Below the pieces are notes generated by a model that was not told the DNA's origin, made no database searches, and was given only the letters and a program-made list of their open reading frames with translations. A program made the position numbers and the translations under genes. Positions 1 through 5,816 of a stretch of DNA of 6,301 bases are shown piece after piece. The stretch spans positions 1-6,301 of the forward strand of contig NZ_JARVGN010000095.1 in assembly GCF_029762515.1 (NCBI RefSeq), given 5' to 3'. The stretch comes from Methanocalculus sp. Lineage in GTDB: Archaea; Halobacteriota; Methanomicrobia; Methanomicrobiales; Methanocorpusculaceae. How positions within the stretch are numbered: the stretch's first letter is position 1; every line of letters starts with the position of its first letter.

Positions 1-1819
1 TAGAGACATAATCCTCCCACCCGGAACCATTCTCCAATGCCCCAGTAACCATTTTGTCCTGGAATGCCTCTCCCGTCACATCGGTCTTCCCCTTGAAACT
101 CACCCCGACGAGATGGATATTCGTTGCATCAGCAACCATTACCACATCGGTGTCATAAACAAAGACATAGAGTCCGGGTTTCTTTTCATTTCTGTATGGA
201 TGGCGCCCGGCATTGATCGCCCGGATCGTTGCCGGGGCATCATCTTCAAGTGCATCTGCTGTCAGGGAGACGAGCCCTACTGCCTCCTCTTCAGTCAGGA
301 AATCGGTTGCATATGCCGGGGTGAGATACCGATAGAGGATCCGCTCGTACCGGCTGACCCCATACACATCCTTTTCAGATCGTATCCGGTCTAGCGCCTG
401 CTGGAACGCCACAATAAGAGGCTCGGGAGTCTCACGGTTGAAGGTGACATAATACTCATGCATCGTGAGGGGATAGCCAATGATGATCGATTCCGGGTGC
501 TCGGCATACATCCCGATCAGCCTGATTCCGGGATACTCAGCATATGCCCATGCATCGATCTCCCCGGCTTCGAGTGCCTGTATCAGTTCCTCTGCGCCGG
601 TTGCGTACGTGATCTTCTCATAGCCGAGTAACCGGAGATCATCTCCGGCAATATCATCGGTGATCGCTCCAATAGAGAGTTTTAAAAGATCCTCTTCCGT
701 CTGCACGCTTTCACCAGATCGCATGAAGAGGACGTATCTACTCCTGACAATCGGACCCGCCCAGAGGAACAAGTCTTCACGCTCAGGGGTTTTTGCAGTT
801 GAAAAGATGACGTATCCCGGAACAGATAGTGTCTTTTGGTACCCCTCTTCCCATGTGGAGAGGATCACCTGGTCGCGGGAGAGATCAGTATTCAGATCCG
901 AGAAGATCTCATCCAGAATATCAACTGAGATCCCCTGAAGGGCACCATCCTCCATGAAATTGTAAGGATAATGCTCTTCAGTCATATACGTGAGGGTGGC
1001 AAGACCCCGTGATGGGATATAGCGGTTCAGTATCTGGTCGTACCGGCTCAAACCACCATCTGAGGGTGTCTTTTTCAGGGCATCAAGTGCAGACTGAAAC
1101 CATTCGACATCCTGCTGCGGGGTCTCCCTGTTGAATGCATAATAGAGATCCACGGTCGTGAGCCGGTATATCTGGTTAAAATAGCCGTATTTCCCTGTTA
1201 CCTGTGCGATCAGGTACTCTCCTGCAAGATCACCTGAGGCAAAGAGATCAATCTCCCCTGCATCGAGCATCTGGATCAGGTTCATGGGATCAGGATCGGT
1301 GACGATCTGAGCATCATCGACTCCTGCCCGTTTCAGCTCCAGAACCGAGACATCATCTTCAACTGCACCAATTTTGAAATTGTTGAGATCGGAATCCTCT
1401 GCAACGGTGATATCACTTCCACGGCGTGCAAAGAGGACGATATCGTACGACGCGATCGGACCTGCCCAGAGGAACAGATCTTCCCGCTCGGGTCTTCTCG
1501 CAGTCGAAAAGACAGCATATCCGGGTGTTGAGCGTGCGGTCTGATATCCTTCGGTGAAGAGTCCGATCCGTATGGCATCCCCAGGCAATGAGAACCCTTT
1601 CTCCTTATATGCAGCATACAGGAGCTCAACTGCGATCCCTTTTAAGTCACCATCATCATAATTGAATGGGGGGAATTCCTCTGTCAGAAAGATCAGATCC
1701 GGTGCTCCGGATGACTCCTCTGCAACACACCCCGAGGTGAAGATACATGCCAGAAGCAGAACAGATAAAGAAAAAATAACCTGGGAATACTGACGTAAAC
1801 CCTTCACCATTCTGTGCAT
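1..1819 (-). CDS. Lipoprotein with two tandem substrate-binding (SBP_bac_3-like) domains and a Cache domain; C-terminus outside window
   Basis: Reading back from 1819, 606 codons are open to the window edge with no stop, so the protein is incomplete at its C-terminus. Residues 1-31 form a lipoprotein signal: basic start (MHRMVKGLRQ), hydrophobic core, then FTSGC with Cys31 as probable lipid anchor. Residues about 41-268 and 273-499 are two solute-binding domains of the amino-acid-binding type. They are clear duplicates: PEREDLFLWAGPI occurs at 110-122 and 345-357, FNRETP at 229-234 and 460-465, and each has an AGEID motif. Arg112 and Arg347 align by position with the ligand-binding Arg of that family. 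Residues about 507-606 match a single Cache sensor domain (AIRAG-like segment, LYVFVYDTD, VGVSFKGKTDVTGEAF, GSGW). The protein should sit outside the membrane and bind small ligands. Signalling versus transport cannot be decided because the end is missing. Start at 1819 rests on the promoter spacing; Met4 at 1810 is the alternative. Confidence 0.85.
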   Translation of the reverse strand, partial: MHRMVKGLRQYSQVIFSLSVLLLACIFTSGCVAEESSGAPDLIFLTEEFPPFNYDDGDLKGIAVELLYAAYKEKGFSLPGDAIRIGLFTEGYQTARSTPGYAVFSTARRPEREDLFLWAGPIASYDIVLFARRGSDITVAEDSDLNNFKIGAVEDDVSVLELKRAGVDDAQIVTDPDPMNLIQMLDAGEIDLFASGDLAGEYLIAQVTGKYGYFNQIYRLTTVDLYYAFNRETPQQDVEWFQSALDALKKTPSDGGLSRYDQILNRYIPSRGLATLTYMTEEHYPYNFMEDGALQGISVDILDEIFSDLNTDLSRDQVILSTWEEGYQKTLSVPGYVIFSTAKTPEREDLFLWAGPIVRSRYVLFMRSGESVQTEEDLLKLSIGAITDDIAGDDLRLLGYEKITYATGAEELIQALEAGEIDAWAYAEYPGIRLIGMYAEHPESIIIGYPLTMHEYYVTFNRETPEPLIVAFQQALDRIRSEKDVYGVSRYERILYRYLTPAYATDFLTEEEAVGLVSLTADALEDDAPATIRAINAGRHPYRNEKKPGLYVFVYDTDVVMVADATNIHLVGVSFKGKTDVTGEAFQDKMVTGALENGSGWEDYVS

Positions 1820-1903
1820 ATGCTGAATATGGAAGAGGGGTATTTATGCTTTCTGAAGCGGCAATTAATGGATGGAAGCCCGAGTGAAGAAGTGTGAGAA
1901 CTC
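1820..1903. other. 84-nt gap between the methyltransferase-like and lipoprotein genes
   Basis: This gap holds the TATA/BRE elements of the lipoprotein gene at its low-coordinate side and half of the small inverted repeat at its high-coordinate side. The middle (about 1860-1890) shows no further element I can support. Confidence 0.6.
1841..1856 (-). promoter_or_regulatory. Archaeal BRE/TATA promoter for the lipoprotein gene, likely leaderless
   Basis: On the minus strand CAGAAA (1856-1851) is followed by GCATAAATA, resembling a purine-rich BRE and a TATA box. The box centre (about 1845) is 26 nt before the ATG at 1819, the usual archaeal TATA-to-start-site distance. No Shine-Dalgarno motif precedes 1819 or the in-frame ATG at 1810. 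The mRNA therefore probably begins at or next to the start codon. This is inferred from spacing only. Confidence 0.5.
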
Positions 1904-1907
1904 TCAC
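1894..1907 (-). terminator. Short inverted repeat at the end of the methyltransferase-like gene, possible weak terminator
   Basis: GTGAG-AACT-CTCAC forms a 5-bp stem with a 4-nt loop (6 bp if the loop is 2 nt) and overlaps the TGA stop at 1906-1904. Only a loosely T-rich stretch (CTTCTTCAC) follows on the minus strand, with no T run. It may mark the operon end, but the evidence is thin. Confidence 0.25.
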
Positions 1908-2740
1908 CCCACACAGACCCACCGATCATAGATCGGGTCACGCTCATTCTCAAAGACCTCGATCTTCCGATCCACCGATGCACCCCACTCCCTGATCAGC
2001 CCCGACTCCCGTTCGGTCCCAACAGTGATCAGCGCCTCCTCACAGAGATCAAAGAGCACCATAACAAGCTCTTCCCAGAGATCTGTTCCAAACGAGTGAA
2101 TCTCACCGAGCATGATCCCAAGCCCCCTCTCAGCCGGAGGCAGGAAGACATCGGCACTCCTGCCATCAATGCAGAGGGTTCCTTCCGGATCAAGCCTTCC
2201 TGCAATCAGCCCCCGGGCGATGAGCGCTTCATCATTATCATAGGCAAGCGGCTCCATCCCCATCTTTGAAACAATAGCCGATCCGATCCCCGAGCCACAG
2301 CAGCAGTCGATGCATGGACCAGATCCTTCACTTCCCCATATCTCGTGGATCAGGGATTCGAGTTTTCCTGTCCTGTCCGGAGGAACATCCTCAAATGCAG
2401 GATCTACCGCAGCACTGATCTCTTCGGCAAATGACCTCCGGACAGCCCTTTCCCAGAGATGCCGCTCTGTCTGGTAGAGATCGCCGCCAATCTCCTCAAA
2501 TCGTCCGATCTCCTCGCCCGTCATCTGCCGGTACAGGCAGGTTGATGCCCACCATGCCGATCCGTCTTCCGAAAGGGCTACTGCCAGGGGATCATCATCC
2601 ATATCAATCAGAAGCCTGGCACAATCGCTTCTGGCGGGGAGGACAAGGAGATCGGAGAGGTAGTCAATCCCTGATAGATCCCCAAAAGAAGGCTCAACAA
2701 ATGTCAGGTTTTGAACCTCAAAAATCTCTTCAGCTTTCAT
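1904..2740 (-). CDS. Class I SAM-dependent methyltransferase-like protein of unknown substrate
   Basis: This is a 278-residue soluble protein. The C-terminal half looks like a Rossmann-type methyltransferase. Motif I is IDCCCGSGIGS at 144-154, with the acidic residue Asp145 and the glycine-rich loop. An acidic strand end YDND at 167-170 would bind the SAM ribose, and CIDGRSAD at 190-197 lies where the adenine-contacting strand is expected. No NPPY-type motif IV is seen; that place holds GIMLGEIHSFG (207-217), so amino-methylation of N in nucleic acid or Gln is not supported. Residues 1-130 are an acidic N-terminal region that I do not recognise. Three consecutive cysteines (146-148) inside motif I are unusual. 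The start is firm: ATG overlaps the TGA of the upstream gene (ATGA), with GAGG 8 nt before it. The substrate is unknown, and loss of catalytic function cannot be excluded. Confidence 0.72.
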   Translation of the reverse strand: MKAEEIFEVQNLTFVEPSFGDLSGIDYLSDLLVLPARSDCARLLIDMDDDPLAVALSEDGSAWWASTCLYRQMTGEEIGRFEEIGGDLYQTERHLWERAVRRSFAEEISAAVDPAFEDVPPDRTGKLESLIHEIWGSEGSGPCIDCCCGSGIGSAIVSKMGMEPLAYDNDEALIARGLIAGRLDPEGTLCIDGRSADVFLPPAERGLGIMLGEIHSFGTDLWEELVMVLFDLCEEALITVGTERESGLIREWGASVDRKIEVFENERDPIYDRWVCVG

Positions 2741-3615
2741 CTCTTCTTCCTCTGTATTGTCAGTCCGCCGACTGATTTGATAACACCCTCAACGGTTGCA
2801 TTCTCATCCATAGTCACCCGCTGCCCTTCCACATTCCCAAGTATCCGGACATTCTCTTCAATGACGATATCATGCCCGGCCTCCACATTCCCGTGAATTT
2901 CGGTACCAGAAGAGATCGCAATGGAATCTGTTGCCCGTATACTTCCAAAGAGGGTGGTATTCGATCCAACCGTTGCCTTCTCTCCCCGGATCTGACCGTG
3001 GAGCCTGCATCCTGAGCCGATCACAATTGAGGTCTGCACCTGAAGCCGTGACTCATCAAGGTGGGTTTTTGAGGGAAGCATAAGTGGATGAGCATCATCT
3101 TCACAGATCTCCTCAATGAACCTGTCGATCTCTTCCTCATGTTCGAGCCTGAGCATCGTCAGGACATAGAGGAGGATATAGAGGATCACCGGCATCGGGT
3201 TTCGGACCTCGATATCGCCGCGGGCATCAAATCCCTTCTCGATCATGACGTTATCACCAATATCGAGATTCCCCATCACAGAGAGTTTGCCCCGGATCGT
3301 AACACCCTCGCCGATGAAGGCATCTGCATCGCAGACGAGGTTGCCGTCAATTTCACAGAAGTTGCCGATCCTGAGATCACCCTCTGCGATTACATCCCCA
3401 TTCAGGGTACAGGACTCTGCTATGAAGACATCATACCCGGATATCCCATAGTCGATTCGTGAATGATCGCCGACGATCACATCACCCGGTGCCTTGAGTA
3501 TGCGTTCCTGCAGCTCGGTTTTATCAGGGATGACACATCCCTTTAATGTCAGCCGTTCCAGTTGAATCTCGTCCGGGACGGAACCATTCTGAGCCGGGAC
3601 TGCATTCTCCTCCAT
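2737..3615 (-). CDS. Bactofilin-like / polymer-forming beta-helix protein with two beta-helix halves
   Basis: With the start chosen here the protein has 292 residues. Two stretches of short hexad-like repeats rich in Gly, Ile, Val and Asn (about 44-140 and 195-288, for example IGNFCEIDGNLV and SGTEIHGNVEAG) predict right- or left-handed beta-helices, as in bactofilins and hexapeptide acyltransferases. Between them lie a hydrophobic stretch (141-157, VILYILLYVLTML core) and an acidic helix (158-174, EHEEEIDRFIEEI). I see no catalytic His of the hexapeptide acyltransferase type in a convincing setting, so a structural, polymer-forming role is favoured by inference. The ATG at 3615 is preferred over the in-frame GTG at 3627 because GAGGTG (3630-3625) sits 9 nt before the ATG. 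The C-terminus is basic (RKKR). The gene starts 13 nt after the apgM stop and overlaps the next gene by ATGA, so translation is probably coupled on both sides. Confidence 0.75.
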   Translation of the reverse strand: MEENAVPAQNGSVPDEIQLERLTLKGCVIPDKTELQERILKAPGDVIVGDHSRIDYGISGYDVFIAESCTLNGDVIAEGDLRIGNFCEIDGNLVCDADAFIGEGVTIRGKLSVMGNLDIGDNVMIEKGFDARGDIEVRNPMPVILYILLYVLTMLRLEHEEEIDRFIEEICEDDAHPLMLPSKTHLDESRLQVQTSIVIGSGCRLHGQIRGEKATVGSNTTLFGSIRATDSIAISSGTEIHGNVEAGHDIVIEENVRILGNVEGQRVTMDENATVEGVIKSVGGLTIQRKKR

Positions 3616-3624
3616 ACCAACCTG

Positions 3625-3630
3625 CACCTC
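3625..3630 (-). promoter_or_regulatory. Ribosome binding site that decides the start of the beta-helix gene
   Basis: GAGGTG on the minus strand, a 6-nt match to the archaeal anti-Shine-Dalgarno complement, begins inside the TGA stop of apgM (TGAGGTG) and lies 9 nt before the ATG at 3615. The alternative GTG start at 3627 lies within this site and has no site of its own. The overlap with the apgM stop suggests translational coupling. Confidence 0.65.
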
Positions 3631-4864
3631 ATGCTCCGTACTTCTCAGATCTATTGATCAAGTCAACCAGTATCGGCATAAGATCTCCGCCCCGAATCCG
3701 GCTAAGCCCTCCCCCGGCTGTGGAGAGCTCATCAAAGGCAGCAACGGAATCAATCCTGACACCCGGACCACGAATGATGATCGGCACAGGATCACCTGAA
3801 TGATCCATCACCGAACACGGAGTCGTATGATCGGCACAGATTGCAATGACAATATCATTCCATTCAAGAAGCGGGGCAAGGGCAGAATCAATCACCTCGA
3901 TGAAATCACGTTTCAAAAGGGGCTTTCCATCATGGCCAAACTCATCTGCGCCCTTGATATTCAGGAGCACAAAATCCTTTCTCTCAAGCTCTTTTTCAGT
4001 ATATGCAATTTTTGCAGTGAGATCGGAATCAGCCGATCCGGTGATCCCCGGTACAGTTACCGGCTCAAGGCCAACTGCTGATCCGATTCCCGAGATGAGG
4101 GCCGCTGCTGAGATAACACTCCCTGTAATCCTCCATTTCTCGGGGAACGGCTCAAACCGACCCATCACCCCGGCACCGCGGATCAGAACAATATTTGCCG
4201 GAAGGAGCCCATCGGCTATCCTCTGCTTATTCAGAGGGTGATCGAAGAGAATCTCCTGCGACTGGCGGAGGAACTCATTTGCCACCTCGGATGTGTGGAG
4301 ATCTGATCCGGCATCCGTCATCGGCCGGATTGGAAGCGGAGGGAGCTGTTCATGTTTTGGATCATTGGAGGTTACACCTGCTCCAAGCCCTTCCCCACGG
4401 AATGCAAGAGCCGCACGGTGCCCGGCACCAGGTTCGAAGAATAGTTCCACACCAAATGCCGAGAGATCGACACCATCCCGGATCGCAGCACAGAGAGGTT
4501 CAGTTGAAGAGATCCGCCCGGCTCTCCTGTCGAGGATCGTTCCATTCGAATCAAGGCTTCCGAAATTGCCACGGAACCCGATCATCCCGGCTTCCATTTT
4601 TATCCCGCATCCTTCAGCTTCAAGAGGTCCCCTGCCCGTATAATAGCGTTCGGGAGGATATCCAAGAAGGCTCAGATGTGCAGTATCTGATCCCGGCCGG
4701 ATACCGGGTGCAATGGTATCCATGATTCCGCAAACGCTCTCCTTTGCAAGGCGGTCTAAAACAGGTGTTGCCGCCGCCTGAAGAGGCGTCTTCCCATCCA
4801 GTGCATCACACGGCCGATCAGCTATACCGTCAAGTACCAGGAGAAGTATCTTCTGCGCAGTCAT
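3629..4864 (-). CDS. apgM: 2,3-bisphosphoglycerate-independent phosphoglycerate mutase, archaeal type
   Basis: The enzyme interconverts 3- and 2-phosphoglycerate in the cytoplasm, serving gluconeogenesis and glycolysis. It is 411 residues long, normal for the archaeal ApgM family of the alkaline-phosphatase superfamily. Metal and catalytic motifs are intact. VLDGIAD holds Asp12, and PGSDTAHLSLLGY holds Ser59, the expected phosphoserine. NIKGADEFGHDGK (302-314) holds Asp307 and His311, and CADHTTPC plus DHSGDPVP (343-360) hold Asp345, His346 and His355. These assignments follow the known family pattern. An in-frame stop at 4885-4883 and the motif position near the N-terminus fix the ATG at 4864, although its ribosome site is poorly spaced. 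The gene lies 62 nt after rps3ae behind a T tract, so it is probably transcribed from its own promoter and heads an operon with the beta-helix and methyltransferase-like genes. Confidence 0.95.
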   Translation of the reverse strand: MTAQKILLLVLDGIADRPCDALDGKTPLQAAATPVLDRLAKESVCGIMDTIAPGIRPGSDTAHLSLLGYPPERYYTGRGPLEAEGCGIKMEAGMIGFRGNFGSLDSNGTILDRRAGRISSTEPLCAAIRDGVDLSAFGVELFFEPGAGHRAALAFRGEGLGAGVTSNDPKHEQLPPLPIRPMTDAGSDLHTSEVANEFLRQSQEILFDHPLNKQRIADGLLPANIVLIRGAGVMGRFEPFPEKWRITGSVISAAALISGIGSAVGLEPVTVPGITGSADSDLTAKIAYTEKELERKDFVLLNIKGADEFGHDGKPLLKRDFIEVIDSALAPLLEWNDIVIAICADHTTPCSVMDHSGDPVPIIIRGPGVRIDSVAAFDELSTAGGGLSRIRGGDLMPILVDLINRSEKYGA

Positions 4865-4878
4865 CCTGCATAGAGATA

Positions 4879-4895
4879 CACCTCAATATGTTATG
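4879..4895 (-). promoter_or_regulatory. Putative promoter and Shine-Dalgarno region before apgM
   Basis: On the minus strand CATAACATATT (4895-4885) is a weak TATA-like element, centred 26 nt before the apgM ATG. GAGGTG follows at 4884-4879. The GAGGTG is 14 nt from the apgM ATG, which is long, but 7 nt from an out-of-frame ATG at 4871. Either the mRNA is leaderless and starts near 4864, or the site is used with wide spacing. Confidence 0.35.
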
Positions 4896-4916
4896 AGTAT
4901 GCCCCTTTGTGGAGCG

Positions 4917-4926
4917 AAAAAAAAAA
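4917..4926 (-). terminator. T10 tract directly after rps3ae, archaeal-type terminator
   Basis: Ten consecutive T on the coding strand begin at the base after the TAA stop of rps3ae (4929-4927). Archaeal RNA polymerase is known to terminate at U tracts without a hairpin, and none is evident here. It would separate the recJ-pcc1-rps3ae unit from apgM. Confidence 0.65.
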
Positions 4927-5541
4927 TTATGCGGCAATGGCCGCAGCCTTCTCAGCTGCCGTCCTGACCGCTTCGGATTTGATCACATCGATTCTGCGAA
5001 TCGGGAAGATCGTCCGTGATTCCTTGAAGATCTCGCGCGAGATATCCCCGTTTACCCCTGCCTTTGCAAAGGTATCGTAATCCATCTCAGAGGCAAGGCG
5101 GGTAACAACCTCAACCATCTTTGCCCTGATTGCATGGATATGCGAGAGTTTTGCCCGGTTCAGTGTGAAACAGGTGATCGTCACCTGAATCTCACGGCCA
5201 CCCTGTACTTTCAGGGTCACGGTTGTGTCGATCCGTGATGTCCGCCGCTTAACATTTGAACGGATATAATCACGGGTCACCTCATGGCCGATGAACTCGG
5301 TATACGCTGCATCGCCTGCGACATTGTTAATCCGAAACAGCATCTTGATGTACTGTTTGGAGTAGTCCTGTGCAATCTCACCGAGTGAGATCTGCATAAC
5401 GCGGCCCATCATGTTTGCGGGATCTGCCGAGACAATATCCCCGATAAACACTTTACCAAAGACCTCAGGGGTATAGACCTTGTACCAGCTCTTCGCCTTC
5501 CAGCCTTCGACCCTGCGTCCAACCTGCTTCTTTTTTGCCAT
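4927..5541 (-). CDS. rps3ae: 30S ribosomal protein S3Ae (eS1)
   Basis: This is a complete 204-residue small-subunit protein shared by archaea and eukaryotes and absent from bacteria. The basic N-terminus (MAKKKQVGRR) is followed by the family segment KSWYKVYTPEVFG (17-29). GEIAQDYSKQYIKMLFRI (54-71), a basic central stretch (NVKRRTSRIDTTV, 96-108) and the terminal IFPIRRIDVIKSE (178-190) also fit the family. The last residues form an Ala-rich tail. Start ATG is preceded by GGTGAT (5550-5545), part of the archaeal consensus, 3 nt upstream. It lies 29 nt after pcc1, most likely in the same transcript, and a T tract follows the stop. Confidence 0.97.
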   Translation of the reverse strand: MAKKKQVGRRVEGWKAKSWYKVYTPEVFGKVFIGDIVSADPANMMGRVMQISLGEIAQDYSKQYIKMLFRINNVAGDAAYTEFIGHEVTRDYIRSNVKRRTSRIDTTVTLKVQGGREIQVTITCFTLNRAKLSHIHAIRAKMVEVVTRLASEMDYDTFAKAGVNGDISREIFKESRTIFPIRRIDVIKSEAVRTAAEKAAAIAA

Positions 5542-5557
5542 CGTATCACCAAATTAC

Positions 5558-5575
5558 CATAAACTACGATTTATG
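5558..5575. repeat. Perfect 6-bp inverted repeat CATAAA-N6-TTTATG between pcc1 and rps3ae
   Basis: CATAAA (5558-5563) and TTTATG (5570-5575) are exact reverse complements with a 6-nt centre. The repeat covers the pcc1 stop and most of the 29-nt gap. On the minus strand it also reads CATAAATC, which resembles a TATA box about 26 nt before 5546. It could be an internal promoter, a weak hairpin or chance. Confidence 0.35.
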
Positions 5576-5816
5576 CCTGTTCTTGTTCCATCTTTTTTAT
5601 CCTCTCGGAGCAGAGTGAGTCTGCAATCGAGAGGTTCATCAGATAATCGTCAACAGTTGCGATTGCCGAACGCAACGGCATGTCGCGAATCACCATTTCA
5701 ACATATTCCTGAGATATATGCATCTCCATAGTGTCCGTATTGTCAGGAGAGAGACTCCCTGCAACACAATCGGGCGAAGCATGGTATGACCGGATCCGGC
5801 CACTCTTAATCTTCAT
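5571..5816 (-). CDS. pcc1: KEOPS complex subunit Pcc1
   Basis: Pcc1 is the small dimer-forming subunit of KEOPS, which with Kae1, Bud32 and Cgi121 makes the t6A37 modification of tRNAs reading ANN codons. The 81-residue length is typical of archaeal Pcc1. Family features are the N-terminal strand followed by SLSPDN (21-26), the strand EYVEMVIRD (38-46) and the helix motif LRSAIATVDDYLMNLSIAD (48-66) that docks with Kae1 in known structures. The start is strongly supported: ATG overlaps the TGA of the recJ-like gene, and GGAGGCGATC (5831-5822), one base from the archaeal consensus, lies 5 nt upstream. The charged tail ERIKKMEQEQA is probably flexible. The position between a RecJ-like gene and rps3ae fits the arrangement known in euryarchaea. 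Confidence 0.88.
   Translation of the reverse strand: MKIKSGRIRSYHASPDCVAGSLSPDNTDTMEMHISQEYVEMVIRDMPLRSAIATVDDYLMNLSIADSLCSERIKKMEQEQA

Noticed and set aside
113..938. Plus-strand frames at 113-394 and 660-938
   Set aside because: Both are antisense to the SBP-Cache gene, whose minus-strand translation shows clear domain motifs throughout this stretch.
1848..1859. GCTT-TCTG-AAGC inverted repeat over the BRE region
   Set aside because: A 4-bp stem is too short to distinguish from chance; no second copy is seen near the promoter.
1656..1922. 88-codon minus-strand frame across the gap before the lipoprotein gene
   Set aside because: It overlaps the lipoprotein signal peptide and the promoter in another frame, with no recognisable domain or ribosome site.
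3088..3462. 124-codon plus-strand open frame
   Set aside because: It is antisense to the beta-helix gene. Its regular acidic, Ile-rich composition mirrors the repeat pattern of the real gene.
3613..3627. GTG at 3627 as start of the beta-helix protein
   Set aside because: It falls inside the GAGGTG ribosome site that serves ATG 3615 and has no site of its own.
4195..4725. 176-codon open frame on the plus strand
   Set aside because: It lies wholly antisense to apgM, whose catalytic motifs are intact; the translation is low in complexity, rich in Arg, Ser, His and Pro, and resembles no family.
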